Shown here piece after piece: positions 7,794 through 16,320 of a DNA stretch of 64,000 bases. Origin of the DNA: JAMIFV01 sp035906055. Its GTDB lineage: Bacteria > Pseudomonadota > Alphaproteobacteria > Rickettsiales > JABCZZ01. The notes under the pieces were generated by a model. That model was not told the origin of the DNA, did not search any database, and worked only from the letters and a program-made list of their open reading frames with translations. How positions within the stretch are numbered: position 1 is the stretch's first letter; every line of letters begins with the position of its first letter. A program made the position numbers and the translations under genes. The stretch is from assembly GCA_035906055.1 (NCBI GenBank), contig JAMIFV010000013.1, forward strand, positions 24,602 to 88,601. The letters are read 5' to 3'.

Positions 7794-8402
7794 TTACGCG
7801 GATTTGGGTTTGTTGCCGTATTCCGCCCCGAAGATGGTGTCTTCGATGATCTGGCAGATGATATGGCCGAACATGATATGGCATTCCTGAATGTTGGGCG
7901 TGCAGGAAGAAGGCATCTTGAGCAGGATATCGCACATGCCGTTCATCTTACCGCCGTTCCTGCCGGTCATGCCGACAGTGGTGATGCCCTGTTTCTTCGC
8001 GGCTTCCAACGCTGCCAGCACGTTGGTGGAATTGCCGGATGTGGAAATGGCGATGAGTATGTCGCCCTTCTGGCCGATCGCTTCCACCTGACGGGAGAAC
8101 ACGCGGTCGTAGCCATAGTCATTGCCGATGGCGGTAAGGGCGGAGGTATCCGTAGTGAGGGCGATGGAGCATAAGCCGGGGCGGTCGTAATTGAGGCGGC
8201 TGACCAGTTCGGCGGCGATGTGCTGGGAGTCGGCGGCGCTGCCGCCATTGCCGCAGAGCATGACCTTGCGCTGGTCTTTGAGCGCCTTCACACATGCCAG
8301 GCCTGCCTGCTCTACGCTGGCAATGAGCGCGCTGTCGGCAAGCACGGCGTCCATGGTGGCGCGGGTGGTTTCAATCGAGGTGCGGATAAGGTTCTGGATC
8401 AT
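7794..8402 (-). CDS. gmhA: Sedoheptulose-7-phosphate isomerase
   Basis: GmhA converts sedoheptulose 7-phosphate to D-glycero-D-manno-heptose 7-phosphate, the first step of heptose activation. The 202-residue protein is a SIS-domain enzyme: CGNGGSAADSQHIAAELV (about residues 49-66), the loop with SALTAIGNDYGYD, ISTSGNSTNV for phosphate binding and a C-terminal QECHIMFGHIIC helix with the catalytic His. Length is normal. Its start overlaps the upstream permease gene by 4 bases, so it is translationally coupled to the export genes. Sedoheptulose 7-phosphate could come from the transketolase encoded elsewhere in the window. Confidence 0.93.
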   Translation of the reverse strand: MIQNLIRTSIETTRATMDAVLADSALIASVEQAGLACVKALKDQRKVMLCGNGGSAADSQHIAAELVSRLNYDRPGLCSIALTTDTSALTAIGNDYGYDRVFSRQVEAIGQKGDILIAISTSGNSTNVLAALEAAKKQGITTVGMTGRNGGKMNGMCDILLKMPSSCTPNIQECHIMFGHIICQIIEDTIFGAEYGNKPKSA

Positions 8403-9199
8403 AAATAATACACATAGTTACGACGGCATATCCTGAAGATAGAGAATCCTGCCACAATGGCAATACACATCAGCCCTAAAAGTCGCGCAATGCTGGCCAT
8501 ATCCGGCACGGCATGCTCGTAAGCCAGCGTCTGCAGCGGGTGGATCATGATGTAAAAAGGGTTCCACATCATGATGTTCAGCGCTTCCGGGGGCAGCGCC
8601 GCCGGGGTGTAGATAACCGGGGTAAGCCAGAAGGCGATGGTCATGCCCATGACCACCAGTTCGCCGATATCGCGGATATACGGGGCGATAAAGGCAATGG
8701 CGACGCAGGCGGAAAGCATGATGACCAGCGCCGGCAGGAAGAATACCGGCATCAGCAGCAGGTGCCAGGTGATGCTGGTATAGCCAAACAGCAGCGCCAC
8801 GGCGTACATGGCGCAGAAGGACAGTACCAGCATATAAGTGCCGCGCAGCACGTCGGCCACGGGAAAGACGGTGGAGGAGATCATGCAGCGTTTGAGCGTT
8901 TCGCCGTTGGCGAGGATGGAGTTACTCGAAGCGATCATCACCCCGGAAAAGAATCCCCACAGCGGCAGCGACACGATAATATACAATGCGTAATTGGAGG
9001 CAGAGGAAAGCTTCATGATCATGGGCATGATGGTGATGTAGACCATCGCCATGGTGAAGGGCTGTAACATCGCCCATAACTTGCCCAGATACGAATTGCG
9101 GTACTGGCGTGCAAGGCCGTTGCGCGCAATCAGGATAGCGGTCTGCCAGTAATACGGATTGAAGAACACGCCGAACTGGCGCAGTGATGCAGTGCTCAT
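8399..9199 (-). CDS. ABC-2 type polysaccharide export permease (Wzm/KpsM-like)
   Basis: This 266-residue inner-membrane protein has the ABC-2 permease layout: an N-terminal amphipathic segment with RQYRNSYLGKLWAMLQPF leading into about six membrane helices, and a P-type motif in WLTPVIYTP. Such permeases, with a paired ATPase, export O-antigen, capsule or teichoic-acid-like glycans assembled on a lipid carrier. The ATPase gene lies directly upstream with a 4-base overlap. No glycosyltransferase lies nearby, so the glycan itself must be built by genes elsewhere. Confidence 0.88.
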   Translation of the reverse strand: MSTASLRQFGVFFNPYYWQTAILIARNGLARQYRNSYLGKLWAMLQPFTMAMVYITIMPMIMKLSSASNYALYIIVSLPLWGFFSGVMIASSNSILANGETLKRCMISSTVFPVADVLRGTYMLVLSFCAMYAVALLFGYTSITWHLLLMPVFFLPALVIMLSACVAIAFIAPYIRDIGELVVMGMTIAFWLTPVIYTPAALPPEALNIMMWNPFYIMIHPLQTLAYEHAVPDMASIARLLGLMCIAIVAGFSIFRICRRNYVYYL

Positions 9200-9945
9200 G
9201 CGGCGTGGCCTTCCAGATGGAGAATATCGTTATGGTAGCGGTTCAGTATCTCTTCACGCGGGCCTTCCTGCAGAATCACGCCCTCATGCATCAGGATGAA
9301 GCGGTTGCACAAATCGGTGAACTCGTTGCTTGCGTGGGACACCATGATGGTGATGGACACCTTATCCACTTTCTCGCGCAGCGTATGGCGGGCCTTCTCG
9401 ACAAACCCCGCGTCGCCGGTGGCGAATATTTCATCGAGCAGCAGGATGTCGGGGTCCTGAAAGATGGCGGAAGAAAAGGCAAGGCGAGCCACCATGCCGG
9501 AAGAATAGGTTTTCAGCGGGCGGTCGATCTTCTCGCCCAGTTCCGAAAATTCGATCACGCGCTTTTCGGCGGCGAGCGAATAGTCCTGCAGCTTGCCGCG
9601 ATAGGCGTAACTGAGCTTGATATTATGGCGCCCGGTCATTTCATTTTCAAAGCCCGCGCCCATTTCGATGAGCGGCACCACCGTGCCTTCCACGCGCCGT
9701 GTGCCGCCATGGATGGGGTAATTGCCGGATATGACCTTCAGCAGCGACGATTTGCCGCTGCCGTTCTTGCCGATGATGGCGATGCGGTCGCCGGGTCTGG
9801 CGGTGAAGGAGACGCCCTGCAGTATGGGAATGCGGTGTGACGAGAGTGCCTTGCGGTGCACGAACCATTGCCGCAGGCTTGCAGCGCGCGCATGGGTGTC
9901 CACCCCCCAGACATAGACTTCCTTCAGGTCGATATTTCCTGTCAT
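9196..9945 (-). CDS. ABC polysaccharide export ATP-binding protein (Wzt/KpsT-like)
   Basis: The 249-residue ATPase drives the adjacent ABC-2 permease. It shows Walker A GKNGSGKSS (about residues 59-67), the Q-loop region with EMGAGFENEMTGRHN typical of the Wzt/TagH branch, the ABC signature YSSGMVARL, Walker B ILLLDEIFATGD and the switch histidine in VSHASNEF. It lacks the extra C-terminal glycan-binding domain of long Wzt proteins, so it is the short, KpsT/TagH-like type. It sits between hddA and the permease gene in one operon. Confidence 0.92.
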   Translation of the reverse strand: MTGNIDLKEVYVWGVDTHARAASLRQWFVHRKALSSHRIPILQGVSFTARPGDRIAIIGKNGSGKSSLLKVISGNYPIHGGTRRVEGTVVPLIEMGAGFENEMTGRHNIKLSYAYRGKLQDYSLAAEKRVIEFSELGEKIDRPLKTYSSGMVARLAFSSAIFQDPDILLLDEIFATGDAGFVEKARHTLREKVDKVSITIMVSHASNEFTDLCNRFILMHEGVILQEGPREEILNRYHNDILHLEGHAA

Positions 9946-9948
9946 GAC

Positions 9949-11082
9949 CTACACTTTAAGAATGCGCTTTACCGCTGGGAAGGGCACGACTTTTTCCCGC
10001 ATGGGGCCGTTGTCCGGCGCAAAGAATTTGAGGTTCTGCGAAGCATTTTCCTGCAGGTGGCGGAAATCGCGGCGCGTGAAAGTGTCGGAAGAATAGGGCG
10101 AATGCGAATAAAAAATGACGTTGGTGCCGCCCGTTTCAAATTCGAAGGGCACATAGAGAAGGTCGGACAGTTCTTTTTTAATATGCTCATGCATGTCGGG
10201 CTGGGCAAAAAACAGGATGAACCCGCCGCCGCCAGCGCCTAACAATTTGCCGCCGATGGCGCCTGCCTTGCGTGCGCGCGCGTAAATATCGTCTACGAAC
10301 TGGGGCGCGATTCTGGAAGAGAGCGAACGCTTGAGCTGCCATGTCTCATGCAGCAGGCGGCCGAACTGGCTGAGGTCGCTGGCGTGGGTGACCACGTCCA
10401 CGGCTTCATCCACCAGCTGGCGTATGGCCTTGAGTTCTGCTTTTTTGTTGCCGACATTCTTCGACTGTTCTTCGGCGATGTCCGAAGAGGTGCGCGCGAT
10501 GCCGGTGAAGAACAGCATGAAATGGCTCTGCAGCAGCTGCAGGCGCTGCTGCGGCAGGATGACAGGATCAACCGTGAAATCGCCGTTCTGCAATATGGTG
10601 ATCTTGTTAAAGCCGCCGTAAGCGGTCGCTATCTGATCCTGCACGCCGACATTCTCCTTCAGAATGTCGCGTTCGATATGCACCGCTTCGCAGGCCAGTT
10701 CGCGCTTGTTGGACATCTTGCCCTGCAATGCGTACATCGCATGGAGCAGGCCCACCGTGAAGGCGGAACTGGAACCAAGGCCGGAACGCGCGGGCAGGTC
10801 GCCCGTGTGATGAATCTCCACGCCGTTGTCTTCCTTCATGAATTCCAGCACGGCGCGCACGGCGGGGTGCCTGATCTCAGAGGTCCGGTCCACTTTTTCT
10901 ATATGCGACCAGACGATGCGGTGCCGCTGCTCGAAGAACGGCGGCATATGGCGGCAGGTGAGGTAGCAGTAATGGTTGATGGTGGTGGAAAGCACCGCGC
11001 CGCCGTAGGTGTTATACCATGTGTGATAATCGGTGCCGCCGCCGAAAAAAGAAATGCGATAAGGAGTCCGGCTGATTATCAT
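9949..11082 (-). CDS. hddA: D-glycero-alpha-D-manno-heptose-7-phosphate kinase (GHMP kinase)
   Basis: HddA phosphorylates heptose 7-phosphate at C1. This 377-residue GHMP-family kinase begins with IISRTPYRISFFGGGTDY, the form found in HddA-type sugar kinases, has the ATP-binding PARSGLGSSSAFTVGLL motif (about residues 100-115) and the third GHMP motif GKLLGAGGGGFILFF near residue 300. Context (gmhA and hddC in the same operon) supports the heptose substrate; a fucose-type GHMP kinase is the main alternative. It starts inside the last bases of the upstream epimerase gene (4-base overlap). No gmhB phosphatase, needed for the next step, is present in the window. Confidence 0.9.
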   Translation of the reverse strand: MIISRTPYRISFFGGGTDYHTWYNTYGGAVLSTTINHYCYLTCRHMPPFFEQRHRIVWSHIEKVDRTSEIRHPAVRAVLEFMKEDNGVEIHHTGDLPARSGLGSSSAFTVGLLHAMYALQGKMSNKRELACEAVHIERDILKENVGVQDQIATAYGGFNKITILQNGDFTVDPVILPQQRLQLLQSHFMLFFTGIARTSSDIAEEQSKNVGNKKAELKAIRQLVDEAVDVVTHASDLSQFGRLLHETWQLKRSLSSRIAPQFVDDIYARARKAGAIGGKLLGAGGGGFILFFAQPDMHEHIKKELSDLLYVPFEFETGGTNVIFYSHSPYSSDTFTRRDFRHLQENASQNLKFFAPDNGPMREKVVPFPAVKRILKV

Positions 11083-12014
11083 GCGGCAGCTTTCTCGGTA
11101 AAATGATGCAGATACATCCGCCTGAGCCCTTCGGTCAGGCTGACTTCAGGCTGCCATCCTAATGCAAAAAGGGGCGTCGAATCCAGTATTTTCCGGGGGG
11201 CGCCGTCGGGCTTGGTGGTGTCGAGCGATATTTTCCCCCTGAACCCAACGGTTTCAGCGATCGCGGTGGCGAGGTCGCGTATGGATATTTCCTGCATCGT
11301 GCCTACATTGATGATGTCGGCGGTCATCCTGTTCTTCATCAAAAATATCAGCGCGCTGGCAGCGTCGTCCACGTAGAGGAATTCACGCATCGGGCTGCCG
11401 CTGCCCCAGAGCACCACTTCAGGGGCATTGTTCACCTTCGCTTCGTGAAAACGTTTCATGAGCGCGGGGATCACATGCGAGGCTTCGGGGTTAAAATTGT
11501 CGCCGACGCCGTAGGTATTGGTGGGCATGGGCACCACTACCTGCATGCCATATTGCTTTGCGTAGCTCTGCGCCATGACGATGCCGTTAATTTTAGCGGC
11601 GGCATAGGCGATGTTGGTGGGTTCCACCTTGCCGTTTAAAAACTCTTCTTCCTTCACCGGCTGCCGGGCGAGCTTGGGGTAAGTGCAGGCGGAACCGGGA
11701 AAGAGGATTTTTTTCACGCCGTTGCTGTGTGCGGCTTCGAACATGTTCATCTGCATGGCGGTGTTGTCGAACACGAACTCGGCGGGGTAGGCGCTGTTGG
11801 CGTGGATGCCGCCCACGCGCGCGGCCAGATGGAACACGTAAGCGGGTTTGTGCTTGCCGACATAGGCCTGAACGGCGGCGGCGTCGCGCAGCTCCAGTTC
11901 CGCGTGGCTGGGTGCAAGCAATGCGGAATATCCTTCCGCCTTCAGGCAGCGCAGCAGCGCGCTGCCGATCATGCCGGAAGCGCCAGTGATAAGAATGCTG
12001 TCGGACGTTTGCAT
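11079..12014 (-). CDS. fcl: GDP-L-fucose synthase-like NAD-dependent epimerase/reductase
   Basis: An extended SDR of 311 residues. The signature AARVGGIHAN (about residues 64-73) is characteristic of GDP-fucose synthase, which epimerises and reduces GDP-4-keto-6-deoxy sugars. It also has GASGMIG for the cofactor, a PGSACTYP strand with the catalytic Ser, YAAAK for Tyr/Lys and LWGSGSPMREFLYVDD. In an operon with gmhA, hddA and hddC the substrate may be a GDP-linked 6-deoxyheptose rather than fucose; no GDP-mannose dehydratase is visible here. It lies 46 bases downstream of atpH on the same strand. Confidence 0.85.
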   Translation of the reverse strand: MQTSDSILITGASGMIGSALLRCLKAEGYSALLAPSHAELELRDAAAVQAYVGKHKPAYVFHLAARVGGIHANSAYPAEFVFDNTAMQMNMFEAAHSNGVKKILFPGSACTYPKLARQPVKEEEFLNGKVEPTNIAYAAAKINGIVMAQSYAKQYGMQVVVPMPTNTYGVGDNFNPEASHVIPALMKRFHEAKVNNAPEVVLWGSGSPMREFLYVDDAASALIFLMKNRMTADIINVGTMQEISIRDLATAIAETVGFRGKISLDTTKPDGAPRKILDSTPLFALGWQPEVSLTEGLRRMYLHHFTEKAAA

Positions 12015-12060
12015 AAGCGTGCTTATAGCATGTGAGCCGTTACACGCACCTGCTTTTTTA

Positions 12061-12609
12061 TTATGCGGCTTTGGTGAGCGCCAGACGCATGCGGGCGAGC
12101 TTACCGGCGATGGAATGGTCGAGCAGCTTGCTGCCCACGCGCACCTGAAGGCCGCCGATGAGGGCTGCGTTTTCAGCGGTGTTCACGGTTACCTTTTTGC
12201 CGGTGGATTTGGAGAGGGATTCGGCAATCGCGTCCACCTGCTTTTTGTCCAGCGCTTTTGCGGAGGTAAGCTGCACGCTCAGTTCATTGCGGCTGTCGGC
12301 CAGCATGTCGAGGTATTTCTGCGCAGCGGCCGGGCCGATGGCGAGGCGGCGTTCATGCGCGAGCAGCGCGAAGAATTTCTTGGTCAGGTCGCTGGCTTTC
12401 ATGGAGTCGAGCACGGCGGCAATCACGGCGGCGGACTGCGTGCGTTCCATCACCGGGTTCACGAGAAACTTACGCAGCGGCTCGCTTCCGGCAAACGCAT
12501 CGAGCAGCGCGAGCATGTCCTTTTTCACCGCATCATGCTGTTTCTGTTCACCGGCGAGGCTGAACAGTGCATTGACATAACGTGCGGCGATAAGATTGAT
12601 CTCGGACAT
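12061..12609 (-). CDS. atpH: F1Fo ATP synthase subunit delta
   Basis: The 182-residue delta subunit is part of the stalk holding F1 to Fo at the inner membrane. The protein opens with IAARYVNALFSLA, has the alpha-helical N-domain and ends with the diagnostic ALIGGLQVRVGSKLLDHSIAGKL at about residues 146-168. The ATG at 12607-12609 has a good AGGAG site six bases before it. The gene is an orphan: atpA, atpG and atpD, which normally follow it, are absent, and the glycan operon follows instead. atpC also stands alone 13 kb away, so the ATP synthase genes appear scattered. Confidence 0.93.
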   Translation of the reverse strand: MSEINLIAARYVNALFSLAGEQKQHDAVKKDMLALLDAFAGSEPLRKFLVNPVMERTQSAAVIAAVLDSMKASDLTKKFFALLAHERRLAIGPAAAQKYLDMLADSRNELSVQLTSAKALDKKQVDAIAESLSKSTGKKVTVNTAENAALIGGLQVRVGSKLLDHSIAGKLARMRLALTKAA

Positions 12610-12832
12610 TTTTTGCTCCTTCTGATGATGTGCTCTGCTATCACAGCCTATATTGTGGTGCAAGCGGCACCTAATCAATAATTTGAGCCGTCGCTCTGCG
12701 TTCCCCACGCAACCGCTACCGGCCAGGTGCGAGTTGTCCACAGGCAGGATTTGCCCGTTATGCCGTAAATATTTCTATATATAGTGGTATCAATATATAA
12801 ATATACTATAAGTAGTATGGAATGAATCATGC

Positions 12833-13417
12833 ATGATAGAAATTGTCATGACCGATGCGATGAACAGTATTTTAGCTACGCAACCCCTGCCACCTGCCAC
12901 CAGACTGGTGCCTGCGGGTGAGGCTGCGCCATCGTCCGGAATCTCATTTGGCGATGTGCTCGACGCCATTAATCCGCTGCAGCACATTCCCGTCGTTTCC
13001 AGCATTTACCGCGCGGCAACCGGTACGGCTATTTCCGGCTTTGCGCAGATTGCAGGCGGAGCGCTTTTTGGCGGTCTGGCGGGTGGTCTGGTCTCCGGTG
13101 TGGTCTCTTCAGCGGTGGATGTGGCGGTGAAAGAAGCCTCGGGCAAAAATATTGCCGAACATGTGGTGTCCACGGTGGAAGATGCAACTGAAAGCAGCAC
13201 AGGCACGGTTTCCGATAAAGCCGTCAAACTTGTGCCGGTAGAAGGGCTTACGCCGGAAGCGGCAATTGCTAATGCCAAGGCATCGCTGGACGAACAGGCC
13301 GCTGCGGCAGCCAGCTTTATCCTGCGTGAGGGCGGCAACGCCAGGCAGGTTGCAGGCCAGTACCAGCGTGCCCAGACACTGGATATCACTAATAAGATAT
13401 TGATGAACGCCTTATAA
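12833..13417 (+). CDS. Conserved hypothetical protein with glycine-rich hydrophobic segment
   Basis: No function is known. The 194-residue product has a disordered start, then FGDVLDAINPLQHIPVVSSI (about residues 39-58), an ATGTAISGFAQIAGGALFGG stretch and a small-residue hydrophobic run that could insert in a membrane, followed by an acidic Ala-rich C-terminus. I recall the DxINPLQHIPVVSxxYR...IAGGxLFGG pattern in uncharacterised alphaproteobacterial proteins, so it looks conserved. An internal ATG at 12848 is an alternative start, and neither has a clear ribosome-binding site. A very AT-rich promoter-like region precedes it (12770-12820), divergent from atpH. Confidence 0.65.
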   Translation: MIEIVMTDAMNSILATQPLPPATRLVPAGEAAPSSGISFGDVLDAINPLQHIPVVSSIYRAATGTAISGFAQIAGGALFGGLAGGLVSGVVSSAVDVAVKEASGKNIAEHVVSTVEDATESSTGTVSDKAVKLVPVEGLTPEAAIANAKASLDEQAAAAASFILREGGNARQVAGQYQRAQTLDITNKILMNAL

Positions 13418-13419
13418 TC

Positions 13420-13562
13420 AACCTTGTTCATTATCTCTACTATGCCTTGCTGCAAACGGCGATTTTCTGCGATTCGCTGCTCATGTACTACGTGTACATT
13501 GCGCTGTGATTCTCAAAAACCGACCGTTTTCGCTATGGCTTAGCGAGATCGTGAACAAGGTT
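13420..13562. repeat. Family-B long inverted-repeat element, copy 2
   Basis: Terminal inverted repeats of 18 bases with two mismatches (AACCTTGTTCATTATCTC at the left, GAGATCGTGAACAAGGTT at the right) bracket 143 bases. The interior contains GCTCATGTACTACGTGTACA followed by TTGCGC, shared with copies 1 and 3. No ORF is present. The element fills the space between the unknown gene and the ferritin-like gene. Confidence 0.75.
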
Positions 13563-13620
13563 CTTAGTGAATATTTATTCTAGCTGGGCTAGAGTGCGCA
13601 ACCTTAAAAAAGGCAAGTAC

Positions 13621-14445
13621 ATGGCCCATTGGACTCTCGATGATATTTCCTGGCAGAATTTTGACCGCAGCAAAGCCCGCGCGGATATCATCTCGCTCGC
13701 TAAAGCAGCAAGCATGGTGGAATATAACGGCGGCGACTATGCGCGCTATTTGTGCGAAGTGTTCAGCGACGACCCTGAATTCCAGGCGATAGCGCAGGAA
13801 TGGGCGGAAGAGGAAGTGCAGCACGGGGCGGCGCTGCGCCGCTGGGCGGAACTGGCCGATCCGGAATTCAATTTTGATGCCAGCTTCAGGATGTTCACCG
13901 CCGGCTACCAGCTGCCGCAGAACGTGCAGCAGTCGGTGCGCGGGTCATGCTCGGGCGAACTCATCGCGCGTTGCGTGGTGGAAACCGGTACGTCGGGTTA
14001 TTATGCCGCCATCGCGGACAGTACCGACGAACCCGTGCTTAAAGAGGTGTGCCAGCGCATCGCCGCAGATGAGCTGCGTCATTACAAACTCTTCTACACA
14101 CACCTGAAGCGCTATCTCGAAAAAGAAAATATCGGCCGTATCCGCCGCCTGCGTATCGCGTTGTCACGTATCACCGAGAGCGAAGACGACGAGCTGGCAT
14201 ATGCGTTCTTCGCCGCGCATGGCGGCGGCGACTATAACCGCGCCACCAATATCCGCAATTACCTCTCGCTGGTCTATCCGCTGTACCAGCGCAGCCATGT
14301 GCAGCGCATGATCGCCATGGTGTTCAAGGCCGTGGGGCTTAAACCCCAGAGCCGCCTCGCCCGCGCAGCCGACTACACGGCATGGAACTTCATGCAATGG
14401 CGAAAGAAGAAGATTCATCAGGAAATCAGCCGGGAAGCCGCATAA
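13621..14445 (+). CDS. Ferritin-like diiron domain protein
   Basis: The 274-residue protein has two ExxH motifs of a ferritin-like four-helix bundle: EEEVQHG (about residues 66-72) and DELRHYK (about residues 156-162), with further acidic residues in CEVF and VVETG helices that could complete a diiron site. A C-terminal basic region (WRKKK) may contact membrane or nucleic acid. The family includes rubrerythrin-like and diiron oxygenase proteins, so the reaction is unknown. The ATG at 13621 follows AAAAAAGGCA; the frame is open upstream into a repeat. The downstream ABC transporter genes are on the same strand after a 76-base gap. Confidence 0.7.
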   Translation: MAHWTLDDISWQNFDRSKARADIISLAKAASMVEYNGGDYARYLCEVFSDDPEFQAIAQEWAEEEVQHGAALRRWAELADPEFNFDASFRMFTAGYQLPQNVQQSVRGSCSGELIARCVVETGTSGYYAAIADSTDEPVLKEVCQRIAADELRHYKLFYTHLKRYLEKENIGRIRRLRIALSRITESEDDELAYAFFAAHGGGDYNRATNIRNYLSLVYPLYQRSHVQRMIAMVFKAVGLKPQSRLARAADYTAWNFMQWRKKKIHQEISREAA

Positions 14446-14521
14446 GCCTGCCTTATCTGATTGACAATTCAGCGCCTGTGGGGTTTGTCCACAGCATGGA
14501 TTTTTCTTCCAGGGATAACTC

Positions 14522-16294
14522 ATGCTCCAGCGGGCACCAAAAGATCATGCCAAGATGCATCCTGCGCATGCCGTCTCGGGCATGGGCTACACCGTGCCGC
14601 GCGGGCCTTTCTGGTTTGACCTGCTGGCGCTGCTGATCGTTTCAGGTTTTTTCGTCTTTATCATCTGGGGCATGACGGCCATCTCCGCGCCGCAGGCCAA
14701 CCTCGAAAAACACGTTATCAGCCTTGATCCTGAAAACCTGCCCGAATATGCATTGCGCACCACGCTGCGCATGCTGGTGGCCATGGCGGTGGCGTTCCTC
14801 TTCACGCTGGTCTATGCCACGCTGGCCGCCAAGAGCGCCAAGGCGGGGCAGATACTCATTCCCATGCTCGATGTGCTGCAATCCGTGCCCGTGCTGGGAT
14901 ATATTTCGTTCACGGTAACAGGGTTCATCGCATTGTTCCCCGGTTCCATGCTGGGGGTGGAATGCGCGGCCATCTTTGCTATTTTCACCGCGCAGGCATG
15001 GAACATGATCTTCAGCCTTTATCAGTCGCTGCGCACCCTGCCGCGCGACATGCATGAGGCGGCGTTCGTGTACAAACTCACCGGCTGGCAGAAATTCTGG
15101 CGTGTGGAATTGCCTTTCGCCATGCCGGGGCTGGTGTGGAACATGATGATTTCCATGTCCGGCGCATGGTTCTTCGTGGTGGCGTCGGAAGCGATAACGG
15201 TGGGCAACACCACGGTGATGCTGCCGGGCATCGGCGCGTATATCGCACTGGCGATCAAAACCAGCAACCTGCACGCTATCTATTATGCGATCCTTGCGAT
15301 GGCGGTGGTGATATTGCTTTACGACCAGTTGCTCTTCCGCCCGCTGGTGGCGTGGTCGGACAAGTTCCGCTACGAGATGACCGCGAAGGAAGACGCGCCT
15401 TCCTCATGGATTTATACGCTGTTCGGCAGGAGCAGGCTGGTTTATGCGCTGTTTACCCCGCTGCGCCGTTTCTTCACGTTCATTGCCGGGTTGCCGCTGT
15501 TCGCCCTGCGCAGCGAGAAGCCGCAACAATTTTTCAGCCGCAAGGAAGCGCGCCTGTTCGACGCGCTGTGGTATACCACGCTCACTGTGCTTGGTTCTGT
15601 GGCGCTGTTCTATGTGGTGGCGTTCCTGCGCACGGGCGTAGCGTGGAGCGAAGTTATCCATGTCATCACCTGCGCCGGTTTGACGCTGTTGCGCATTATG
15701 GTGCTTATCCTGCTGGCGTCCATTGTGTGGGTGCCGGTGGGCGTGGCGATCGGACTTAACCCGCGCGCGGCGCGTGTGGTGCAACCGCTGGCGCAGTTCC
15801 TTGCCGCATTTCCCGCCAACCTGCTGTTTCCGCTGGCGGTGGTGGCGATCAGCCGTTACAGCCTTGACCCCGATATCTGGCTGTCGCCGCTAATGATTCT
15901 GGGCACGCAGTGGTATATCCTGTTCAACGTGGTGGCGGGCGCGTCCTCCTTCCCCAACGACCTGCGCGAAGTGTCGCGCAGCCTTTCCATACGCGGGCTG
16001 CTCTGGTGGCGCAGGGTGATATTGCCGGGCATATTCCCCTATTACCTCACCGGCGCCATTGGCGCGTATGGCGGTGCGTGGAACGCCAGCATCGTGGCGG
16101 AAATTGTAAGCTGGGGTGATAAGACCTACGAAGCTCGGGGCTTAGGTTCCTACATTGCCGAGATGACCGCGAAGGGTGACCTTGTGCATGTGGGGCTTGG
16201 TATCGGCGTGATGGCGATCACGGTGGTTCTGGTCAACAAGCTGTTCTGGCGACCGCTATACGAAATGGCCGAACGCAAGCTGCGCTTTGATTAA
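14522..16294 (+). CDS. NitT/TauT-type ABC transporter permease, two fused permease domains
   Basis: This 590-residue inner-membrane protein carries two binding-protein-dependent permease domains in one chain. Each has its own EAA loop for ATPase contact: EAAFVYKLTGWQKFWRVELP at about residue 177 and EVSRSLSIRGLLWWRRVILP at about 482, and there are roughly twelve membrane helices. The family imports anions such as nitrate, sulfonates, taurine or bicarbonate; here the substrate is unknown. AGGGA precedes the ATG. The ATPase gene follows 26 bases later. No periplasmic binding protein is encoded nearby, which is unusual for an importer. Confidence 0.88.
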   Translation: MLQRAPKDHAKMHPAHAVSGMGYTVPRGPFWFDLLALLIVSGFFVFIIWGMTAISAPQANLEKHVISLDPENLPEYALRTTLRMLVAMAVAFLFTLVYATLAAKSAKAGQILIPMLDVLQSVPVLGYISFTVTGFIALFPGSMLGVECAAIFAIFTAQAWNMIFSLYQSLRTLPRDMHEAAFVYKLTGWQKFWRVELPFAMPGLVWNMMISMSGAWFFVVASEAITVGNTTVMLPGIGAYIALAIKTSNLHAIYYAILAMAVVILLYDQLLFRPLVAWSDKFRYEMTAKEDAPSSWIYTLFGRSRLVYALFTPLRRFFTFIAGLPLFALRSEKPQQFFSRKEARLFDALWYTTLTVLGSVALFYVVAFLRTGVAWSEVIHVITCAGLTLLRIMVLILLASIVWVPVGVAIGLNPRAARVVQPLAQFLAAFPANLLFPLAVVAISRYSLDPDIWLSPLMILGTQWYILFNVVAGASSFPNDLREVSRSLSIRGLLWWRRVILPGIFPYYLTGAIGAYGGAWNASIVAEIVSWGDKTYEARGLGSYIAEMTAKGDLVHVGLGIGVMAITVVLVNKLFWRPLYEMAERKLRFD

Positions 16295-16320
16295 TGCGCA
16301 GAAGAGGTTAGAAAAGGACT

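Noticed and set aside
12730..12742. DnaA-box-like TTGTCCACA, also near 14484
   Set aside because: Single, imperfect sites with no cluster, AT-rich unwinding element or origin-type genes beside them.
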